Part shown: positions 10,901 to 22,498 of the stretch, in pieces | Layout of the letters: each line of letters opens with the position of its first letter | How positions within the stretch are numbered: the first letter of the stretch is position 1 | Assembly: GCA_024741835.1 (NCBI GenBank) | Contig: JAENRP010000085.1 | Coordinates: 94,004 to 158,003, forward strand | Direction of reading: 5' to 3' | DNA from: Diplocarpon mali | Taxonomy: Eukaryota; Ascomycota; Leotiomycetes; Helotiales; Drepanopezizaceae | Length of the DNA stretch: 64,000 bases | Notes under the pieces: model-generated | Seen by the model: only the letters and a program-made list of their open reading frames with translations | Databases searched by the model: none | Told to the model about the DNA's origin: nothing | Translations under genes and position numbers: made by a program

Positions 10901-13173
10901 AAACCTGGCTCGGCCGAGGTTTCGAAAATGCCGTCTCGGGTTCCATCTAGCGTCGGTGACGAGAGTGGAGATACTCTTATTGGCGAGATTGAGGCTGCGA
11001 ATGGCGATGGTGATCGCAGGCTCTCTAGAGCCACGAGCATCGACAAGGGTGCCAAGAAGGATGTCAAAGATGGAATGCAGGAGACAAAAGCTGAAGGTGG
11101 CGTGAAGTGGGCCGTGCTTCTTCTTTATTTGAGGTCCATGGGCCCTTGGTACGTCAATTATCTTCAAAGTCCTCGCAACAATGCTAATAGGTCAGGTGGT
11201 TTTGGATCCTCGCTGTAATAGTCTTCGGCGTCCAGCAATTCGGAAGCTTGGCTGCCAACATTTGGATTCGACAATGGGCAAACCAATACGAGACTGAGTC
11301 TCTCCAAGCACATCATGCCATCTCTCCAAACAGCTACGTTGGTAATACAATATCGATGGTTCGAGTTGCAAGTTCTCGCGTATCTCAGGTGCAACCCTAT
11401 TTCGACCCCAACAAAACGTCAATCCTCTCACAAGTCGCTCCCAATGTCGACGTAACGTTTTACCTTACAGTTTACGCCCTAATTGGAGCTGCTGGCATGC
11501 TTGTCGCTCTATTCAGAGACATGTGGCTGTTCTACGGCTCGCTGACTGCCAGTTGGAAGATTCATAAACGCTTGATGGAGTCCGTCACTCGCGCAAAATT
11601 CAAGTTTTTCGATGTCACACCTCTTGGCCAGCTCATGAATCGTTTCAGCAAAGATCTGGAGGCTGTGGATCAAGAAGTGGCCCCTGTCGCGATTGGCGTT
11701 ATGTCCTGTGCCCTTGCAATCGTTGTTACTGTTGCACTGATCACGGCCATCACTCCTGGTTTCCTCGTCGCAGCTCTCGTCATCAGTGGGCTATACTTCT
11801 TCGTCGGCAAATTCTACTTACGCTCCTCCAGAGATCTCAAGCGAATCGAGTCGGTCCAACGAAGCCCTTTGTTCCAGCAGTTTGGAGAGACCCTCAGCGG
11901 CATCACCACGATCCGCGCATACGGGGACGAGAGGCGATTTATTCGCGACAACATGACGAGAATCAATACTCACAGTCGCCCGTTCATCTACCTTTGGGCG
12001 GCGAACAGATGGCTGGCTTTCAGAATCGATGTGGTGGGTGACCTTGTTGCGTTTTTCGCTGGTGCGTTTGTTGTCTTGAGCATTGGAAAGATCGACGCTG
12101 GCTCTGCTGGTCTTTCGCTGAGCTACGCGATCAGTTTTACAGAAAGCGTTCTCTGGCTGGTCCGACTCTACGCTATGAATGAGCAGAACATGAATTCAGT
12201 GGAGCGAATCAAGGAATACCTTGACGTCGAGCAGGAAGCAGAGGCGGTTATTGAGAAAACCAGGCCGGCTGCGAACTGGCCCAGTCAGGGTTCAGTGGAA
12301 TTTATCAACTATACGACTAGATACCGATCCGACTTGGAACCCGTATTGAGAAATGTCACCTTCAAAATCAGTCCGTTGGAAAAGGTCGGAATTGTTGGTC
12401 GAACGGGTGCGGGCAAGAGCTCTCTCGCTCTGGCGCTGTTCCGAGGTCTCGAGGCCGAAGAAGGCAAAATCTTGATCGATGATGTAGATGTTGGTCTGAT
12501 TGGTCTGAGAGATCTCCGAGAGTCAATCACCATCGTGCCACAAGATCCAACGCTTTTCACAGGCACGATTAGAAGCAATCTTGATCCCTTCAGTCTCTTC
12601 ACCGATGAGGAAATCTTCACGGCTCTACGAAGGGTCCAGCTGATCGGAGCCCCTCTCTCCACCATGGATCCATCAACCCCGTTGACTGCCTCGCGACCGA
12701 CTACGCCTGGCCCAGATACCCCAACTGGGACGACGACCCCGATTGCGAACAAGAACATATTCCTCAACCTCTCGTCCACTGTCACAGAATCGGGTAACAA
12801 CTTGTCTCAAGGTCAGAGACAGCTTCTCTGCTTGGCACGGGCCCTCTTAAAGCAACCAAAGGTCCTGATGATGGATGAAGCCACAGCATCTATCGATTAC
12901 AACACCGACGCTAAGATCCAGGAAACTATCCGCGAGCTGAAAAGCACGATAATTACCATTGCACATCGCTTACAAACAATTGTCGACTACGATAAGGTGC
13001 TAGTATTGGACAAGGGGTCTGTGGTGGAGTTTGGACACCCCTATGAGCTCCTCAAGAAAGGAGGCAAGGATGCAGTGTTTAAGGGTATGTGTGAGATGAG
13101 CGGAGATATGGATGCGCTGCTAAAAGCAGCTAAGAAAGCCTGGGATGCAGGGAAGCTCGTCGACGATGAGTAG
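7977..13173 (+). CDS. ABC transporter, ABCC/MRP family, full length
   Basis: An ATP-driven exporter of organic anions and conjugates, probably vacuolar or plasma membrane. I place exons at 7977-8041, 8101-11148 and 11196-13173, giving 1696 residues. The small first exon supplies MLAKCEGPIWQVDDITNC, the usual luminal start of the extra N-terminal membrane domain (TMD0) of long MRPs. The order is TMD0, TMD1, NBD1, TMD2, NBD2. NBD1 has Walker A GPTGCGKTS (about residue 748), signature LSGGQKQR (about 855) and Walker B VLLDDCLSAVD, with Asp in place of the catalytic Glu, as usual in ABCC NBD1. NBD2 has Walker A GRTGAGKSS (about 1440), signature LSQGQRQ and Walker B VLMMDEATASID with the Glu kept, so it should be the hydrolytic site. 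A Pro/Thr-rich insert of about 40 residues sits between the Q-loop and signature of NBD2, as in fungal Ybt1/Bpt1-like members. Substrate cannot be read from sequence. Confidence 0.92.
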
Positions 13174-14200
13174 GTGGATGTAAATAGGATTGATACCCAT
13201 TGTCCTATAGTCCTTAATTATTGTATCACGTCAAAAATAGTTCTCTTCGGTTAGGCCTGGAACAGAAGCAGCCGGTTGAATGTTCAAGAAAGCTGAACAT
13301 GCTCCCCAAAACCCTCTTCCACACGAAAATTTCGGTAAAGATTAGAGCGAATCATCATACCACCTGAAATCGATCCTCGGCAGGATCATCCCATCTTATT
13401 GTCTCCCAGCTTCGGTCTACTTTACAAGGCTGGCCGGCCGAATGAAGCATTTTCTTCTAGAGCCAAGTCCTGTCAAAGACCCTCCACCCTCGAATTGGTA
13501 TTTCGAAGCCTACCGGACATTCTATCCGACACCACAAATCTCAATGGATGCGTGTCAAGAGAGCCAGATGACAGCTCCGAGTCCTTGCGGAAGCCCACTT
13601 GAACCCCCCACGAAGCTGCCGTGGGCTGCACAGAAACGAAAACGAAAACAAGAACAAGGACACAAAGCCCCCTCGCAAGCCCACCACGCGGAAGCCACTG
13701 GCCGACAGCTGCTCCACACCGGCCGGGACGACCTGGAGACCTCGCCGTGTCTCAGAGGACTTGGTATAGCACTGAAAGAACTGTCCCGGAACCCTTAAGC
13801 TAGAATGCGCAATGATTCCCATGTCGGTGAGGGAGACCGCTTCAAACGTCAAAAGTACGAATGAAAGTTGCAATACTATGTTGATCGGATAGAAGGGGGG
13901 AAAACGAATCAATCTGCATGCTGTACATCAGTTCGTACAAATACAGTCCATTCCCTAGCTACCCCATACCGTATATCCTCCACCGGCTCTCAGAATCACA
14001 ATCGACACTCCACAACCAGAAACGATAGAGGATGGGTGAGTGAAGTTACTTTTGCTCGACGACGCGATGCAAAATCCATTTGTCCGACGCCTTTCAATGC
14101 CAGTACAATACAAGTGAGTGGTCTCTCCCCCCTCCCACCATCGCTATCCCTCCTTTCTTCTCCCTCATCGACTATATACGATTCCTTATGATCTGATGGC
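13174..14200. other. Intergenic between convergent genes
   Basis: Space between the 3' ends of the ABC transporter and the m-AAA protease. A 118-codon open frame at 13442-13798 and an opposing one at 13541-13912 have no recognisable features. Nothing supported. Confidence 0.45.
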
Positions 14201-16965
14201 TCATACAGCGTTGGGTTGCTCGGGTGGGCTATCGGTGTTCTCGGTTGGGAAAGGAGGCGGTGCGCTCTTCTCCCCGCCTCCCCCGAAGTACTTTGAGAAT
14301 TCCTTGTTTTCGTCAAATGGCCGTGCGCCCAGCAATCTGACCATGTCGTTTCTGTCGAGAACCTCCTTGGCCAGAAGCTCCTCGGCCACGATTCCTACCT
14401 CTGCCTTTTTCTCCGTGAGGAGAGTTTTGCATTGGGCATACGCTTCGTCAACTATTCTCCGTACTTCGGAGTCGATGGTCTGGGCGGTGGCCTCGGCGAA
14501 GGGCTTGTGTAGAGATTGATCGTTATCTCGAAAGTGGAGGGGACCGAGCTTCTGGCTCATACCCCACTTGGTAACCATCCGTGTAGCCATCCCTGTGACT
14601 TTCTTAAAATCGTCCGAGGCTCCAGATGTGACAGACTCGAAGTGTAGCTCTTCTGATACGCGGCCTCCCAGTGTCATGGCCATCCGATCCATAAGTTGGT
14701 TAACGTTCATGAGATAGGTATCGCCAGCTGGGAGGTACTGGGCGTAACCGAGAGCTCCTTGTCCGCGTGGGATGATGGATACTTTGAGCAAGGGGTCGGC
14801 ATACTTGAAGTACCACCCGCAGATGGCGTGACCGGCTTCGTGGTATGCCACAGTCTTCTTGTCCTCGGGAGACAGTACAAGCGACTTCTTCTCAAGACCA
14901 ACAATGACACGCTCAATGGCCTGTTCAAAGTGAACCATCTCAACTGCTTTCGCACTTGTCCGAGCAGCTTTAAACCGTCAGCATATTGCGTGTTAAACCA
15001 AGGAAAGAGGTATATACCAATTAAAGCAGCCTCATTGACACAGTTAGCTATATCAGCGCCAGAGAAACCCGGAGTCAGGGCTGAAAGACGTCCAGTCAAG
15101 TACTCCACATCCTCATTGGTGACGATTTTCTTCAAGTGTACCATGAAGATCTGTTTTCGGCCTTCCATAGTAGGTCTATCGATCGAAATATGTCTATCAA
15201 AGCGACCGGGACGCATCAGAGCTCTATCAAGAACATCTGGCCTGTTGGTACCCGCAAGAACAACAACTTGCTCCGCGGTGTTGAAACCATCCATCTCAGT
15301 CAAGATCTGGTTCAGCGTAGCTTCTCGCTCATCGTTTCCACCGTTGAATGAGCCACTCTTACCACGAGCCTTTCCGATAGCGTCAATCTCGTCAATGAAA
15401 ATGATACAAGGGGTGTTCTTTCTCGCCATGGTGAAGAGATCACGCACTCGTGAAGCACCAACACCAACAAACATCTCCACGAACTCGGAACCAGATACAC
15501 TAAAGAACGGCACTTCCGACTCGCCAGCAGTGGCCTTGGCCAGAAGAGTCTTGCCAGTTCCAGGGGGGCCAGATAGGATAGCACCACGGGGTATCTTGGC
15601 ACCAAGACGCTGGAACTGCTCAGGGGTCTTCAGGAAAGAGACAAATTCCATAATTTCAGCCTTGGCTTCGTCCATACCAGCAACATCGGCAAACTTGACC
15701 TTGACATCAGTCTCGTGGTTGAATTTTTTCGCGCGACTCTTGCCCATGCCGAACACGCCACTGGAGCCTCCAGAGCCCCCGCCCGCCCTCCGCGTTAAGA
15801 AGAAGATAGCTCCTATGAAGAGAATGGTAGGACCGAAACTTAGAATCAAAGACCAAGCATCGCTTTCCGAGGCGTAGTTGACAGGTATTCTCTCCGAAGA
15901 AGGGATTCCGAGCTCATTTTGCGCTTCGTCCAACCGCCTCTCAAAGGATTCGACCGAGCCAATCGAGAAGTAATAATGGAAACTAGGGCTGACAGCAGGA
16001 GAATCCGGGTAGACATTCTGCGTGGCTTCACGGTGCAAGTCCACTCGAACTCTGCCTCCATTTGTGACCGTCAACTTCTCAACTAATCCCTTGTCCAGAA
16101 AGGTACTCCTGAACTCCTGGTATGTGATATCCCGGCTTCTCTCTCCAGGAATGACCAACCGATAGAGTAGGTAAGTCACGAATATTGAGACTACTGCCGA
16201 GCCCACATCGATCTTGATTGACCCAAAGGTGGGACCGTCGTCCTTCTTGTTCCCTCCCTTCTTGTTCCCTGCCTTTTTGTTGCTGCCCGGCGGTAGGTTT
16301 CCAAACCCCCCAAAGCCTCCAAACCCGCCCGAGGATGAGCTCGTTGATTTATCCGATACAGATCCCGCCTTCTTAGATGTGCTGCTTATATCCCTTTCGG
16401 CCTGTTTCTTCGCCATTTTTACCGCTATTCTCATCAACCTGGCTGCAGTTGCCAATGTCATAGGCTTTCCCTTGCTCGTGTCTATAAGCTCTCTCAATTC
16501 ATGCGGCATTCCTTCTTTCCGAATGTTCTCGACAGACTGCTCCAGGATGTCTAACTGGCTCTTCGGCAGCCCTTTCTTCAACGTCACCAACAGCTTCTGA
16601 AAATCTTTCTCTTCCTCTGGAGTCAAGGGAGACATCCCTTCCGCAAGCCTAGCCTCACCATTTTCTCCCTCTTCGCTCTTCTTTGACAGTGGCGTTTGTC
16701 CATTATATAGGTTCTCCATGCCCGGCGCTGCTTTTGAAGGTTGCCCACCGTCCTTCTGGTCCTTCAACTCCGATCTATCTTTCTTCGCAGCATTTTCGTT
16801 GCCAGGTTCTGGCTGCTTCGAGTACAATCGAGCTTGCTGAGCAGCTATTCGAGAAGAGCGTAATGGCGCATGATTCGAGGAGCGGAGACATGTTCGTGTA
16901 GCTGTCTGGTGGGTAGACTTAGATATCCTAGCGACGTTGCCGGATTGTCGCAGTATCGAGTGCAT
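14201..16965 (-). CDS. Mitochondrial m-AAA protease subunit (Afg3/Yta12 family, FtsH-like)
   Basis: A membrane-anchored ATP-dependent zinc protease of the inner mitochondrial membrane that degrades unassembled proteins and processes substrates such as ribosomal protein L32. Two exons, 16965-15018 and 14967-14201, join as [19 protein letters not shown] and give 904 residues. The N terminus is basic and Ser/Arg-rich, a clear import signal. Two membrane spans (about residues 253-270 and 373-390) flank the intermembrane-space domain. The AAA module has Walker A GPPGTGKT (466-473), Walker [12 protein letters not shown] and the second region of homology ending [19 protein letters not shown]. The peptidase has the zinc motif HEAGH (692-696) and the ASDDFKKVT block. 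A Gly/Lys-rich linker precedes the second span. All catalytic parts are intact. Yta12 and Afg3 paralogues are too alike for me to choose between them. Confidence 0.93.
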
Positions 16966-19900
16966 AGCTGCTGGATTTAATGTGGCGGAGGATTCAAAGG
17001 CTGAATTGCAGGAGCTCCTATTGATATCGTATTAAAATGGGAGCTGGGCCGAGTGGGGTGATATCGAGTGCGCCCGGGCAAAATTCAAGAGGTCGTCATT
17101 GAAATACGCTAAGAGGCGAAATGCTGCCGCCAGGTTCCGCTTGTCAGGTTGCCTGAGTGTATCACGTGCGTCGCCACGACGTTGCAAGAACCTGGGGGCC
17201 ATTCTTTTCGCGCTTTCTGGGCATTCTGCTTGTCAAAGTGATAATTCGGCTTTGTGATTCTCGTTAGAAATTCGATTCTCGAGCTGATATTGGACGTTGA
17301 TAGGCTAGCAATATTACCTTAGCCAAAGCCCTTCGCCACCGACTGCGTTCAACCATCCACCAAGATCACCAGGCAATATAAACTTGGTTTTCAAAACCTG
17401 ACCAAAGAGATAATGTAAGACGTTGCGAATCTAGACTAAAATGCTATGGAATTATACTCACTGGGAGTAGGTCAGTACTCATGAAGCTGTACTAGGCTGA
17501 CAAATAATATGTATGAGTCGACTTGTCAAATTGTCTACAACCAATCCATGACTAGACATCTCAATAGCCTTCACGCCACAGATGAAGTATCTTACGGGAA
17601 TAAGCCGGATTCTATGAAAGGTTCCTTTATACACAGTGGTCCAGTTACGTTAACCTCAGCTTAACGGCCTAGGAGTTCTAGATAGTCTAAGATCAGTTGA
17701 TACATAAGAAGGTATCCTATAACTTAGTAGCGCTTATATTCAACGAGCCTTTTTCTTACTAAGCTAATTAACACAACTACTTGTGCTAAGCCTTTCTTCA
17801 GCATTCTAATTTAATCAAGTCTCGTCATTTTTATTAGCCGCATCGATTTGGGATTTTTCCGGTTTAGGTAAAGTTCCCTTGCGTAAAGACCGCGCTAAGC
17901 AATAGGTGCAGTTGTGGAGGTTGGGAATAAGGGGGGAGGGCCCTACAAGAGTCGGGCTACGTCGTAGTACCCTCGGTAGGTATACTTGTCATTGGTTTAA
18001 CTGCGTTCAGACCGTTTAAAAATTCTAAGCGAATCTAGACGGAACTGCAATTTTCCGTAAAGTGAGAGTGATCCAGCTCTGTCAGACTAGCTCTAAACGG
18101 CCTACTCTTCGAAGGATGCTCCCGCAAGAACCTATGGGTATACAAGTACGACACAACCATCTCAGAAAGCCACAAAAACCAAAGGTGAACCACTCTAAAT
18201 TCTAACTTTTCGAAATACTCAAACCAAACCACTGTCAGCAAGTGACTCCGAGCCTCGAGAACATAAATCACTTCTCGATTCCAGTCGCAGCACTGTCCGA
18301 CAAATCATTCCAACTAGTGACCAAACAGCAAGTCCCTTAACAGAAGCCCGCGCTTGACTCGAGACCAAAGAGCTAAAGTCAACATGCTATATAAAATTTT
18401 CGGTCATACTGTGGTACAGCGGGCATCTTTTGTCACCTGTCGATAAGTGGGCCCTTGGACACTAGTCTTTCATATCATTAATTTCTCTTTATTCTAGAAA
18501 GGAACGAAAACCAAGTAAGTGAATGCTCTTATACTGTTTCGCCCCAGTTCGCTTAGCTCCAAGGTCGCTTATGTCATAGCCTTTGTAGATCGAGCTACGA
18601 CCGATTTCGGCACTTCCCTAGCTTGTGATTCCAATTGATCTTGCGGCCATTCGTTTCCCTCCCTGCGAACTGTATCGAAGAGTGCTTGGGCGATCGAAAC
18701 CCCTTTTCCTCTTTGAACGTGCACCCTGTAGTATCGGAGGTCGTCTCTCAGCTATATCCATACTGCCTTGTCAAGAGCTTTGAAATCATTAAATGTCCAA
18801 TCCTGGAAGAACTCCCAGAAGTCCTCGGCTAGGTACAGCCCCTGTATATGGCCGTCGCAGGAGGCCTTTCGAAATTTCTCAACGTAGAGATCTCGGTCCT
18901 TGGAAATTCCTTCTTTTATCTAGCCACCCCGTGGTATCGTACTTGTTTCAGGGTTGCCTTGCATCTGGGGTTGTCTTGGATTCTGTGGAATTGAGGGTCC
19001 CCCTTCCTCAGATGCTTCATAATACTGGTCGGATACTGCTCTGCACCCTAAATAGGTCCGAATGAGGTCCGATAATGGTCGAGTTTGCATATTATTACGC
19101 GGTTGTCTAATTGTAGTAGTGATACCGAATGTACTCTAGTATTGCTCTGAATTTGATACGTGATGGAAGGTAGGCAGAAGAGGATAGTATCTACTAAAGT
19201 AACAACTCTTGCTTAATTCGAATTCCTTTTGCCCTTTCCCCTCTAGTAATAACTAATATTACGTCGAAGTTTAGGTGAGTATTCAAGGTCTACTTGAATT
19301 ACTACCAAGTACTCCTTTAAATCAAGAAGAATTCTTCAATTAGATAATCTTGCTATCTATAGTACCAAAGCTACCACTAATCAGTGTAGGTATCTATACT
19401 AGTATTAGTATTTCATATAAAATGAAGTAGAGTAAGATGGTCAAATTATATGTATTCAAAAAGTCTACCCTTCTATATAGGGCCGATATAGTACCTTTAT
19501 ACCTCTGAACCACCTCCCCTCCTATATTCCTCCAAGCCTATAACTAGTATACCACCGAGGTCCTCGGACTATAAAACCCTCCGAAGTCCATATAAAACCA
19601 CTCCCATCGCATATGATATATCACTACAGGATGATCCCAGGAAGGAGGGGAACGAGCGCTCTGCAGAATCTGCGTACCAACATATACTGAAACCAAACTT
19701 AGCGGCTTACTCCAAAAGGTCAAGCGGGAAATAGCTGGTTCGGAGGCTGATTCGAGCTCTTTTCGATTTCGATTACCTAAATCTCCATTTCCAACTATCT
19801 GCCAAACGCGAAAACCGATTCCTAACAACCCTCAATTCCAACCATGAACCACGACTTTTCCAACCCGAAACAGACTGCGTAGATGCATGCAATGCTCCAA

Positions 19901-20054
19901 GCTCCACAACCCATGCGCCCGGTGTATCCAGGAAGAGGAATTCCAAGCGCGAAGACCCACGCACCATGGATGTGTCCCCTAAAACCAGCACGTCGAGCCA
20001 TTTTCGAGCGTACGCATTTCCGTAAGTGCAAAATCAAAACGAACGCCGCGTATA
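16966..20054. other. Gene-poor AT-rich stretch, left part of the island
   Basis: The first 300 bp should hold the protease promoter. From about 17.4 kb the sequence turns rich in A+T with many TA steps and short stop-riddled frames (18035-18271, 18635-19065, 19544-19991) on both strands. None shows a domain I recognise. It looks like degenerate repeat DNA, possibly altered by repeat-induced point mutation, but I could not name the parent element. Confidence 0.45.
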
Positions 20055-20609
20055 TTATGTCTGAGTTCCGAAAGGACCGGCACGATCGGCATCCTCGTCG
20101 GTATCGGTAGAATCGTCAGTATAGGCATCCTCTTCGGTATCGGTAGAATCGGCAGTACCGGCAGTACTAGCAGTATTAGAAATATCAGCCGTACCGACGC
20201 TCACGCATTTAATCTGGGCCCAGGCGAGGTCATACGATGAGTGGCGACCAGTAAAGACTCGCTTAGGATTGGCTTCGTTGACAGTTATGACTAGATCATC
20301 TCCATCGATGAAGGACATATGGCACTCAATACCCACGTAGTTTTCTACAAGCTGGATCTGGTTCGCCGGTATCTTGCGAGCGATATCGAGTTCGGAAAAT
20401 GTGAGTTCATCTTTAAGGCTCACATTTCCCGCGTTGACAGGAACAGTGACATTGGCAGTCAACTCTGTGACTTCATCTAAGAAATTAACAATAGTGTCTG
20501 GAAAAGCTTTGGTTGCGGGAGCATTAGTAGAGGGAGCATTGGTAGCGGGAGGTGCAGCGGAAGCAATAGTAGCGAAGAGGGCGACCGAGACGGCGGCGAT
20601 AGATTGCAT
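20055..20609 (-). CDS. Small secreted acidic protein, unknown function
   Basis: A single-exon frame of 184 residues. It begins with a good signal peptide (MQSIAAVSVALFATIASA, then APPATNAPS), so export is likely. A Thr/Pro/Ala-rich spacer follows, then a central region of about 110 residues with two Cys (IECHMSF and IKCVSV), which could form one disulfide. The C terminus is strongly acidic and contains a 12-residue unit (DSTDTEEDAYTD-like) present twice because of a 36-bp DNA tandem repeat at 20088-20159. I do not recognise the family. It stands alone in an AT-rich, gene-poor island, the usual setting for effector-like genes, but no host-interaction function can be claimed. The intact frame over 555 bp amid stop-rich DNA and the signal peptide argue that it is real. 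Confidence 0.7.
   Translation of the reverse strand: MQSIAAVSVALFATIASAAPPATNAPSTNAPATKAFPDTIVNFLDEVTELTANVTVPVNAGNVSLKDELTFSELDIARKIPANQIQLVENYVGIECHMSFIDGDDLVITVNEANPKRVFTGRHSSYDLAWAQIKCVSVGTADISNTASTAGTADSTDTEEDAYTDDSTDTDEDADRAGPFGTQT
20088..20159. repeat. Tandem 36-bp repeat, two copies, inside the secreted-protein gene
   Basis: Units 20088-20123 and 20124-20159 differ at about four positions. The unit is a multiple of three, so the frame is kept and a 12-residue acidic Ser/Thr/Asp unit is doubled in the protein tail. Confidence 0.85.
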
Positions 20610-22498
20610 TTTAACAGTGATGTGCGTTGCTGGATACGTACTAATACTCTCGTTGTTGCTGATGCTATTGACGCTGTTGTTGGCCGGTAGTGAGTGAGGA
20701 TGAGAATGGTCTTGACTCTGGTGGAAATCTCGGGATTATATATACATGAGCTTCATCCGGATAACAAAACATCGTCGTGAGCGGCTCGTATCCCAGAATA
20801 CATTTTCAACTTCAAATATTCCCTCTTCCAATTTTTTTTTTTATCTTTTCTATTTTCTTCTTCTTCGTCGAGGTATGGTGCTCTGGGAATAGCCAGGAAA
20901 CTCCTTAGGGCGACGTGTATGTAGATGGTGGTGGTCCCTCCAACTCTCGCTTGCGCTTCCTACCCGCCTAGACCCATGGGTGCCCCGACAGGTGCACGGT
21001 TGACTATAAGAAATCTCCTACCGTATACTTCGTACTATGGGTAATTATTCCATAATTCTAGGCCGTGCACTCTAGATACATAGCAATGCCGCTTTTATTC
21101 TCTACCTTAATATTTTGCACGCGCTCTTCCAGCTTCAATTACTGCCTTACCTCTCTCTGGCATTTCCTAAATCGAATCTCTAATATTTCTAATTAAAGAG
21201 TCATCTCGTCTATGGTAAACCCAGCGTTAAATCAATGCGTATAATAGCGTAATTGTTCGTGCTATAAAGTATGTGGTCTTAGAGTCTTTAGCATAGGCAT
21301 ACTAAATATAGGTTTTATGACGAATGTGTTGGATTTTAGTATAAAAAGTGGCGAATCAGCATTATTATAACATCAGTAGTACCTCTTAGTCAAAGCCCCT
21401 GTCGATAGAAACCTCTAGAGCCGCGCACAGACTGTATTTATGAAATAATTACCACCAGCACCTAATAATTCACTGCTTGGCAGCTGTCCTTAATCTCCGA
21501 GTGGATGGGGAAGACTTTGATTGATTCAAATGCTTCGTCGACTTGCTTAATTTATTTCAAGGGATTTTCTTGAAAGGTCAGCAGGTGGGAGACCGGATTT
21601 ACTTTACTTGGTCTATTGAATCTTTGCTCGAACTACTGGAGCTATTATTACTTTTGAGACAAATTATTAATAACTCTATCCCAAAGTCGTTTTCCGTACG
21701 TACGCGGCCTGGTCATTGTTGGTGGGTCGCGCGATTCCATTGAGATTATATTGTAATAATCTTGGGAGTTATGTTTAAGAATCCGGCCATAGTGTTTCTC
21801 GCACGTGCTACAAGGTTTAGAACTATTATAGAACGTTTAAAAAAGCCCCTCACGTTTTGATAAGGATGCGAAATTTATTTCCAACAGAGGCTTGCTGCTG
21901 CTGCGCGAGGCCTAACTATTAGGATCCTGATAAAGCTATAGAGTATAGTAACTAGAAGTGTCATCTCCGTGCAGGTAATGCGTGACTAGAGGGCGGAAGA
22001 AAGCCTTTCTGTGAATCTTCAGCCTCATCTACCTGTACACGTAATTTAGGAAGTGGCTAAATCCTTTTGGGTGGTTTCATCACTCCAGCTATTTCGATTT
22101 AGGCAGACAGGGAAGGGGTCAGGTGGATCATTAGGCTTTGCCGGAGGGGGAAAAAAAAGCTTACCTTGAGCTACAATTAACCAACGCATCTTCTATTCCT
22201 GTCGATTTGAGAGGCCATTCCCAGCGACGCATATAGGGTTAGCATAAGTTAAGTCCTTCGCGTTAGCTGTCTAACTTTATAAGTAAGCCACTGATGCTGC
22301 GATGCCGACTGCTATCATTTCCACGATACCTTTCCGCGCCTCTGAGCACATTCATATCGCGTGAAACCATAACGCCAAACTTTCACTCTTCCTTCTATAT
22401 GTCGAGCACCACTTTCTGACGTGTTCAAGGTTCGTTTGAAATCACGAGAGAAACTCGAGTGCCGCGGGCCTTGTATTACTCGCACCGGTGAAATCCTT
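20610..22498. other. Gene-poor AT-rich stretch, right part of the island
   Basis: The promoter of the secreted protein lies at the left end, with a T/C-rich run near 20820-20870. The rest is AT-rich, without a supported gene up to the 3' end of the transcription factor. The short frame at 21543-21743 has no features. Confidence 0.45.

Noticed and set aside
13442..13798. 118-codon open frame between the ABC transporter and the protease
   Set aside because: Low-complexity and overlapped by an opposing frame; no recognisable family.
19710..19750. GCGGGAAATAGCTGGTTC resembling a large-subunit rRNA word
   Set aside because: Only this short word matches; the flanks do not look like rRNA.
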